A DNA stretch of 64,000 nucleotides from contig NZ_CP090063.1 in assembly GCF_021391495.1 (NCBI RefSeq), positions 1 to 64,000 of the forward strand, written 5' to 3'. The stretch is from Amycolatopsis acidiphila (lineage in GTDB: Bacteria; Actinomycetota; Actinomycetes; Mycobacteriales; Pseudonocardiaceae). The notes beneath the pieces were generated by a model. That model ran no database searches, was not told the DNA's origin, and worked only from the letters and a program-made list of their open reading frames with translations. This document shows positions 58,887 to 64,000 of the stretch, piece after piece. A program made the position numbers and the translations under genes. Every line of letters starts with the position of its first letter. The first letter of the stretch is position 1.

Positions 58887-60269
58887 ATGGACGCCAGTAA
58901 CGCTGCGGATGCCCGGCAGGGCCACCCGATCAGCTCTGATGTCTGGGACAAGCGGGAGATGCGGGAAGCGCTGGCCGCGCGGGAGATCAGCGCGGTCTAT
59001 CGCAACCTCCGCAAGGAGGGCATCTCCCAGCGCCAGATCGCCGCGCTCACCGGCCAGTCACAGTCCGAGGTCTCGGAGATCCTCAAGGGACGGCAGGTCA
59101 TGGCCTATGACGTGCTCGCCAGGATCGCCGACGGGCTGGGGGTCCCCCGTGGATACATGGGCCTCGCCTACGACGAGGCCACCGAGATTCAGGTCGTCGG
59201 CGCCGCCGACGAGCAGCAGGCTGAGGAGGACGAGTCCGTGAAACGGCGGAACTTCCTCGCGCATGCCGCCCAGGTCACGATGGGGGCGGCGGTCTTCGGA
59301 TCGTCTCCCCAGGCATGGGGGGCGAGCCCCGCGAGGACGCCGGCACCTGGGCACATCGGGATGACCGACGTGCGCCAGGTGGAGGCAGCGACGAGAGCGC
59401 TGCGGGCACTCGATTACCAGTACGGCGGCGGGTTCTGCCGCGACGCCGTGGTCGCGCAGCTGTCCTGGGGACAGCAGATGCTGGACTCCTCGGCGACCAC
59501 CCCGGTCAAGTCCAGACTGTTCGTGGCGCTCGCCGACCTGCACAGCCTTGCCGGCTGGACGTCGTTCGACACCGGGCTGATGGACTCCGCGCGCGGGCAT
59601 TTCGCGAACGCACTGGAGCTGGCCAAACAGGGCGACAACAACCCGCTGGTGGCGAACATCCTGTACCGGATGGGCCGCGTCTACCTGCACCAGGAGGCGC
59701 CGAACGACGCGCTGAAGCTGTTCCAGCTCGGACAGATCGCCGCGCAGGAGTCCGGCTCCGAGCTCGCCATCGCCGTGCTCGCGGCGAACCAGGCGTGGGC
59801 CTACGCGATGATGCAGAACGAGGACCAGGCGCTGAAGCTGCTGGGCCTCGCCAAGGACGAGTTCGCCAGGGCGAACCTCGCCGAGGCGGAGGACTGGGTG
59901 AAGTTCTTCAACGAGACCGACGTCTACGCGATGATCGGCACCGTGCACACGGTGCTCGCGCGCAACGTGGACCAGAAGCACACCAAGTACGCGATCCCGG
60001 CGCTGACCAGGGCGATCGACGCCTACGGCGAGGACATGCAGCGCAGCAAGACCTTCAACCTGAGTGCGCTCGCGACCAACCACCTGCTCGAAGGCGACAT
60101 CGACCACGGTGCCCGGGTCGGCCGGGCCGCGCTCGACGCGGCCGAAGGACTCAAGTCGGCGCGCATCAAGGACCGGATGGAGCCACTCAAGGAAGAGGCG
60201 GAGAAGCGGAAGAACAACCCGGACGCGCGTGACCTCGCCGAGCGTCTCGGCCTCTTCTTCGCCGCCTGA
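58887..60269 (+). CDS. XRE-type helix-turn-helix regulator with TPR-like domain
   Basis: A 460-residue regulator. The helix-turn-helix covers about 33-90 (GISQRQIAALTGQSQSEVSE, ILKGRQVMAYDVLARIADGL). A hydrophobic stretch follows KRRNFL (120-124) and resembles a Tat signal placed internally. The rest (about 155-455) is tetratricopeptide-like helical repeats (LFVALADLHSLAGWTSFDTG, YRMGRVYLHQEAPNDALKLF). Similar Streptomyces proteins such as NsdA affect antibiotic production and development. AGGGGG precedes the ATG. It is 28 bp upstream of the APH-type gene. Confidence 0.88.
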   Translation: MDASNAADARQGHPISSDVWDKREMREALAAREISAVYRNLRKEGISQRQIAALTGQSQSEVSEILKGRQVMAYDVLARIADGLGVPRGYMGLAYDEATEIQVVGAADEQQAEEDESVKRRNFLAHAAQVTMGAAVFGSSPQAWGASPARTPAPGHIGMTDVRQVEAATRALRALDYQYGGGFCRDAVVAQLSWGQQMLDSSATTPVKSRLFVALADLHSLAGWTSFDTGLMDSARGHFANALELAKQGDNNPLVANILYRMGRVYLHQEAPNDALKLFQLGQIAAQESGSELAIAVLAANQAWAYAMMQNEDQALKLLGLAKDEFARANLAEAEDWVKFFNETDVYAMIGTVHTVLARNVDQKHTKYAIPALTRAIDAYGEDMQRSKTFNLSALATNHLLEGDIDHGARVGRAALDAAEGLKSARIKDRMEPLKEEAEKRKNNPDARDLAERLGLFFAA

Positions 60270-60297
60270 ACCTGCCGCGAAAGGTGGGTGCACGACC

Positions 60298-61200
60298 ATG
60301 CCTGCCGCGACCCTCGATGGCCGCTTCACCAGGGAAAAGCTGGCTGAAGCGCTGACCGGCGCCGCCGCGCTGCTCGGGCTCGACCCGAGCGGCGCGCGGC
60401 TGCTGCGGTTCACCAACAACGCCGTCTACCAGCTGGCGGGCGCGCCCGTCGTGCTGCGCATCGTCGGCTCCCGTGCGCTGCGGCACCGGGCGGACCGGGC
60501 CGTCGCCGTGGCGCGGCACTTCGAACGCCACGACATCCCCGCGATCCGCCTGCTCCCCGGCGTCGACCAGCCGCTTTCCGTCGGCGAGCACGTCGTCACG
60601 GCGTGGGTGCACGTGCCGCCCACCGGTCGGCGCGCCACCGCGAAGGACCTCGGCCGGCTCCTCCGGCGCGTGCACGAGCTGCCCGCGCCGGACGGCGTCG
60701 GCGAGTGGGACCCGCTGGGCGACGTGCGGGCGCGGATCGCGGACGCCGAGGAGCTGCAGGCCGCTGACCGGCGGTTTCTCCTCCACCGGTGCGTCGAGGT
60801 GGCCGCCGCGCTGGACGACCTCGAGTACCCGCTGCCCCGCGGGCTGATCCACGGCGACGCGCACCCCGGCAACGTGATCGTCGGCCCGGACGGGCCGGTG
60901 CTGTGCGACTTCGACTCCTCGTGCGTCGGCCCGCCGGAATGGGACCTGACCCCGCTGGCGGTCGGCCGCGAGCGGTTCGCCGACCCCGCGGGCCGGTACC
61001 GGATGCTCGCCGATGTCTACGGCTTCGACGTCACCGCCTGGGACGGGTTTCCCGTGCTCAGGGAGGCCAGGGAGCTCAAGCTGACCACGAGCGTGCTGCC
61101 GATCCTGCGCAGCCATCCGGAGGTCCGCGCCGAGCTGCGCCGCCGGCTGACCGATCTGCGGACCGGGCGCACCGGCGACCCATGGGCGCGCTACCGCTGA
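60298..61200 (+). CDS. Aminoglycoside-phosphotransferase (APH) family kinase
   Basis: A 300-residue APH-fold kinase. The catalytic loop is HGDAHPGN with the Brenner aspartate, and the metal-binding motif DFDSS follows. The N-terminal lobe is short and has no typical P-loop. Sequence alone does not say whether the substrate is an antibiotic, a sugar, choline or another metabolite. GAAAGG upstream of the ATG and the 28-bp gap make it a likely operon partner of the XRE-TPR regulator. Confidence 0.82.
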   Translation: MPAATLDGRFTREKLAEALTGAAALLGLDPSGARLLRFTNNAVYQLAGAPVVLRIVGSRALRHRADRAVAVARHFERHDIPAIRLLPGVDQPLSVGEHVVTAWVHVPPTGRRATAKDLGRLLRRVHELPAPDGVGEWDPLGDVRARIADAEELQAADRRFLLHRCVEVAAALDDLEYPLPRGLIHGDAHPGNVIVGPDGPVLCDFDSSCVGPPEWDLTPLAVGRERFADPAGRYRMLADVYGFDVTAWDGFPVLREARELKLTTSVLPILRSHPEVRAELRRRLTDLRTGRTGDPWARYR

Positions 61201-61350
61201 CCACCGGGTGAGATCGCGCGGTGACATTCGCCGATCGCAAGTGACCGTTCGTCGAGTGTGCAAATGCACGTGCACTGAGTAATAAATTCGGCTCAGCTAG
61301 TCACCCTGAACGGTCTAATTGCCACTCGCGAGGTGCAAGTTGCGGCTACG

Positions 61351-62373
61351 TCAGGTTACCGGCGCCCGGGTCAGGACCACGGCGAAACCGAAAGCCAGGC
61401 CCATCACCGTCAACTCCAGGCTCGCCCACGCGGCGAGTGCCGTCCGCTCGTGCCGGACGATCCGCGGCATCAGCCGCCAGCGCAGGTTCGCGCCGAGGAC
61501 GCCGATCCCGATCGCGCACAGCAGCTTGAGCAGCACCAGCCGCCCGTACGCGGTGGTGAACAACGCAGGCCAGAAGGCGATTGTCGGGTTGACCAGGAGC
61601 TCGACGGCCGCGTTGAACAGGCCGGTCACCACCGAGAGCACCAGGCAGAGCGTGGCGAGCTTGGAGAACCTGGGCAGCGCGTGGGCGAGCAGCGTCCGGT
61701 TACCGAGCAGCAGCACGGCCATCGCGCCGAGCCCGCCGGTCCAGGCGACGGCGCTCATCACGTGCAGTTCCATCGAGATCATCGTGTAGTCGTGGTAGTT
61801 CCAGTTCGACGCGTGCCCGGTCACCGGCAGTGGCAGCAGCGCGAACAGGCCCAGCCCGACCCGCACCTCGGCGGGCACCTTCTCGCCGTGCCGCACGGCG
61901 AGCACGCCGAGCCCGGCGTGCGCCAGCGCGAGCACGGCGACGACGAGCAGCGCCTTGCCCGCGCCGATCTGCCCGACGTAGCTCCAGATGTCGTCGAAGC
62001 TGATCGTCCTCGCCTTGGGCTGGAACTCCGCGGTCTGCAGCACGAGCGTGACCAGTGCCGTGGCCGCCCACACCAGCGCGCTCGCCACGGCGGCGGGCCG
62101 CGCCAGCGCGAGCACCGGTTCGGTCAGCTTCGGCCGGTCGTAACCGACGAGCACCGACAGCAGGCCGAGCCCGATGGTGGTCACGGCCGCCAGGTCGAGC
62201 AGCACGCGCACCACCGGGATGGCGACCGAGACCACCTCGCTCACGTCGGTCACGCCCGGCACGGGGGTGGTCGTGGTCAGCGCGACCCCGACCAGCACCC
62301 CGGCCAGCGCCGCCGCGACCGCGGCGACGAGCGTCGAGTACCGCACGGGCGAGGTGGTCCCGGCCTTCGTCAC
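61351..62373 (-). CDS. Copper resistance D family membrane protein (CopD)
   Basis: A 340-residue polytopic membrane protein with about eight or nine helices. It carries the CopD-type histidine segment WNYHDYTMISMELHVMSAVAWTGGLG. GTG 62373 overlaps the CopC stop (GTGA). The pair moves or scavenges copper across the membrane. Some homologues fuse CopC and CopD; here they are separate but coupled. Confidence 0.88.
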   Translation of the reverse strand: MTKAGTTSPVRYSTLVAAVAAALAGVLVGVALTTTTPVPGVTDVSEVVSVAIPVVRVLLDLAAVTTIGLGLLSVLVGYDRPKLTEPVLALARPAAVASALVWAATALVTLVLQTAEFQPKARTISFDDIWSYVGQIGAGKALLVVAVLALAHAGLGVLAVRHGEKVPAEVRVGLGLFALLPLPVTGHASNWNYHDYTMISMELHVMSAVAWTGGLGAMAVLLLGNRTLLAHALPRFSKLATLCLVLSVVTGLFNAAVELLVNPTIAFWPALFTTAYGRLVLLKLLCAIGIGVLGANLRWRLMPRIVRHERTALAAWASLELTVMGLAFGFAVVLTRAPVT

Positions 62374-62906
62374 GGCCTCTTCTCCCGGCCCGTCCGCAGT
62401 GCGAGCGTCAGCCCGATCGCCAGCAGGACGACCGCGCCCAAGATCCACACCCAGACCGGGACGCCGCCGCCGCCCGAACCACTGTCGGACTGGGTGGCGG
62501 CGCCGGTGGCCGCCCCGGCCGTGGCCGGGGTGCCGTTGCCGGCCTTGGTGAGGGTGAACGTGTACTCGCCCTCGACCGGGTGCCCGTCCGCGGACAGGAT
62601 CCGGTAGCCGACCGTGTAGGTCCCGGCGGGACCGAGCGGCCGCACGGCGGCGGTGATCACATTGCTGTTGATCTCCACCGCGCCCTCGGCCCACTGCGAC
62701 TTGTCCGGTCCGACGACCGAGATCTGGTTGATGTCACCGCCCTGGACCGGGGCGTCGAAGGTGAGCGTGATCTTGGCGGGCCCGGTCTCGAGCGAGGCGC
62801 CCTTGCCCGGGTCGGTCGAGATCAGCACGTTGTGGGCGAGCGCCGGGGTGGCCGTGCCGATCATGGCCGCCACCGTCAGCGCCAGCACCGCGAGTGCCTT
62901 GCGCAT
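62370..62906 (-). CDS. copC: Copper resistance protein CopC with C-terminal anchor
   Basis: A 178-residue exported protein. The signal peptide (1-24) ends ATPALA and the mature chain begins with histidine (about H25) of HNVLISTDP, a copper ligand. A second ligand is in SADGHPVEGEYTF. A Gly/Ser-rich linker then leads to a C-terminal membrane helix (VWVWILGAVVLLAIGLTLAL), so the domain is tethered. It follows ycnI with the stop and start codons touching (TAG then ATG). Confidence 0.92.
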   Translation of the reverse strand: MRKALAVLALTVAAMIGTATPALAHNVLISTDPGKGASLETGPAKITLTFDAPVQGGDINQISVVGPDKSQWAEGAVEINSNVITAAVRPLGPAGTYTVGYRILSADGHPVEGEYTFTLTKAGNGTPATAGAATGAATQSDSGSGGGGVPVWVWILGAVVLLAIGLTLALRTGREKRP

Positions 62907-63641
62907 CTACTTCGCCGCCTTGCGGCCGCGCAGGACAGCGCCGCCGCCGATGCCGAGCCCGAGCGCGCCGACGACCAGCCCGGCGCCGCCGAGCCAGCGT
63001 GCCGTGCTGTCGGTCGAGCCGGCGGTCGCGGAGTCACCGGTGGTCGACGCGCTCATGGTGTGCGCGTCGTGCCCGGTCCCGGTCGACGCGGCGGCGAGCT
63101 GCACGGTCGGTGCCGGGTGCTCCGGCTCCGCGCCGCCGTTCTCCACCTGGTCCCAGTTCACGACCTGGCCGTCGTCGTAGGTCTGGATCGCGGGCAGCAC
63201 CAATTCGTCGACATTGGACGGCAGAGTGGACGCGGAGATCTCGAACTCCTGGAACTCGGCGTCGCCCTTGGCGATCCCCGAGCCGGGCTGCGCGGTGAAG
63301 ACGATCTTCGTGACCGGGTTGGTCACGTCGAGGTTCTTGCCGTCCTTCACCGGGGCGGGCAGCGGGGTCTTCACGACCTGGGCCGTCCAGCCCGGCACCG
63401 GCTTGTAGCGCACGGTGCTGATCGCGTACTCCGGCTTGAAGTCGACCTCGACCTTGTTCGTGCCGGCGTCCTCCTCCTCGTTGGGCACGCGGAAGACGAT
63501 GGTGCCGCTGCCGCCCTTCTGCGGCTCGCTGCCGTAGATGTTCGCGGTCACGTGCGCGGACGCGACGCCCGCACCGAGAAGCCCGGCGACACCGAACGTG
63601 GCGGCCAGGACGGACGCGCGCAGGGCGTGGTTTTTCGACAT
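62907..63641 (-). CDS. YcnI family copper-binding membrane protein (DUF1775)
   Basis: A 244-residue protein. Its signal peptide (1-29) is followed directly by a histidine (AHVTANIYG), the conserved N-terminal copper-binding residue. The beta-sandwich DUF1775 domain is about 30-170. A Thr/Ser/His-containing linker (GHDAHTM) and a C-terminal membrane helix (about 218-236) follow. It is upstream of copC and copD in one unit. YcnI binds Cu(II) and pairs with CopCD in other Gram-positives. Confidence 0.9.
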   Translation of the reverse strand: MSKNHALRASVLAATFGVAGLLGAGVASAHVTANIYGSEPQKGGSGTIVFRVPNEEEDAGTNKVEVDFKPEYAISTVRYKPVPGWTAQVVKTPLPAPVKDGKNLDVTNPVTKIVFTAQPGSGIAKGDAEFQEFEISASTLPSNVDELVLPAIQTYDDGQVVNWDQVENGGAEPEHPAPTVQLAAASTGTGHDAHTMSASTTGDSATAGSTDSTARWLGGAGLVVGALGLGIGGGAVLRGRKAAK

Positions 63642-63710
63642 GGAAGTTCCTGCTCCTGAACATGAGTACTGGACCGGCGCGGGGAGAGCGCCGGGTTGAC
63701 GGGGGAAGGT

Positions 63711-64000
63711 TCAGGAGCAGGGCGGCGGGCCGCGCCGCCGGTGCACGCGCCGCAGCAGCACCGAGAGCGTCGGCGTGTCCGCCGCGGGCGTGACGGGGAT
63801 CAGGACGGGAGCGCCTGCGACGGGTGCCGGCCGCCATACGACGGGCAGCAGGAGCCACAGGCCGGCGACCGCGAGCCGCGCCATCGACTCGGCGTGCGCG
63901 AGCAGGACCGCGGTGAGCACGGTCGCCACCGCGTGCGCGAGGTACATCTCCGGCCGCGGTGAGGTCATGTGCCCCATCAGCTCGGTGAGTACGAGGTGCA
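63711..64000 (-). CDS. Hydrophobic protein, C-terminal part only (cut by window edge)
   Basis: About 95 codons are visible, reading in from the right edge (HLVLTELMGHMTSPRPEMYL to RRRGPPPCS). There are two hydrophobic stretches and a basic, Arg/Pro-rich tail. An in-frame ATG at 63977 exists, but the frame remains open to position 64000, so the gene probably begins outside the window. It precedes ycnI by 69 bp in the same direction and may belong to the copper unit. Family unknown. Confidence 0.6.
   Translation of the reverse strand, partial: HLVLTELMGHMTSPRPEMYLAHAVATVLTAVLLAHAESMARLAVAGLWLLLPVVWRPAPVAGAPVLIPVTPAADTPTLSVLLRRVHRRRGPPPCS

Overview
The window starts exactly on the first base of dnaA and shows the origin-proximal layout of a high-GC actinomycete chromosome: dnaA, oriC, dnaN, gnd, recF, a DUF721 (DciA-type) gene, gyrB, gyrA, a DUF3566 membrane protein, tRNA-Ile and tRNA-Ala. 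The serine/threonine-kinase and cell-wall cluster fhaA-fhaB-pstP-rodA-pbpA-pknA-pknB then lies on the minus strand, as in mycobacteria. GC content, GTG and TTG starts, class E sortase beside crgA, and the style of the accessory regulators fit the Pseudonocardiaceae; an Amycolatopsis-like organism is my best guess. This is inferred from content only.

Region by region. 1-13.6 kb: replication and topoisomerase core, two tRNAs, and an unusual MerR-PP2C fusion gene with a parS-like palindrome upstream. 13.6-18 kb: small actinobacterial genes (DinB/DUF664, spermidine-synthase-like, threonine-dehydratase-like, DUF2020 lipoprotein, DUF6918, a Lys/Ala-rich membrane-anchored protein). 17.9-24.7 kb: ppiA, rhomboid protease, PH-domain protein, crgA, class E sortase, a 51-residue membrane protein, an adrenodoxin-reductase-type flavoprotein, trpG/pabA and a two-gene ABC exporter. 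24.8-34.5 kb: kinase, phosphatase and peptidoglycan cluster plus tRNA-Leu.

34.5-64 kb is accessory. It holds a second dehydratase with a divergent LysR regulator, an FKBP isomerase and a short Cys/Met-metabolism PLP enzyme. Next comes an eight-gene, mostly overlapping operon: a Dpp/Nik-type ABC importer, an aldehyde dehydrogenase, an SDR and an amidase. After it are a 611-residue protein of unknown function, two overlapping malyl-CoA-lyase-like genes, and a gulonolactone-oxidase-like gene divergent from an alanine-racemase-fold gene. A TetR / GH1 beta-glucosidase / MFS sugar module follows. Then comes a regulatory islet (Cys/His-rich small protein, partner protein, XRE-TPR regulator, APH-type kinase). 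The window ends in a copper module (CopD, CopC, YcnI, and a gene cut by the window edge).

How the parts connect. DnaA, DnaN, RecF, DciA and gyrase serve initiation, elongation and supercoiling. DnaA-box-like 9-mers occur not only in oriC but also inside dciA, across the start of the PH-domain gene and near 54 kb. PknA/PknB, opposed by PstP and read out by the FHA proteins, would tune RodA/PbpA and CrgA-dependent growth and division. The less conventional items are the MerR-PP2C fusion, the parS-like and DnaA-box sites, a tandem operator-like repeat at the 15.9 kb dehydratase, and the amide-catabolism-like operon. I see no CRISPR array, insertion sequence, prophage or rRNA operon.
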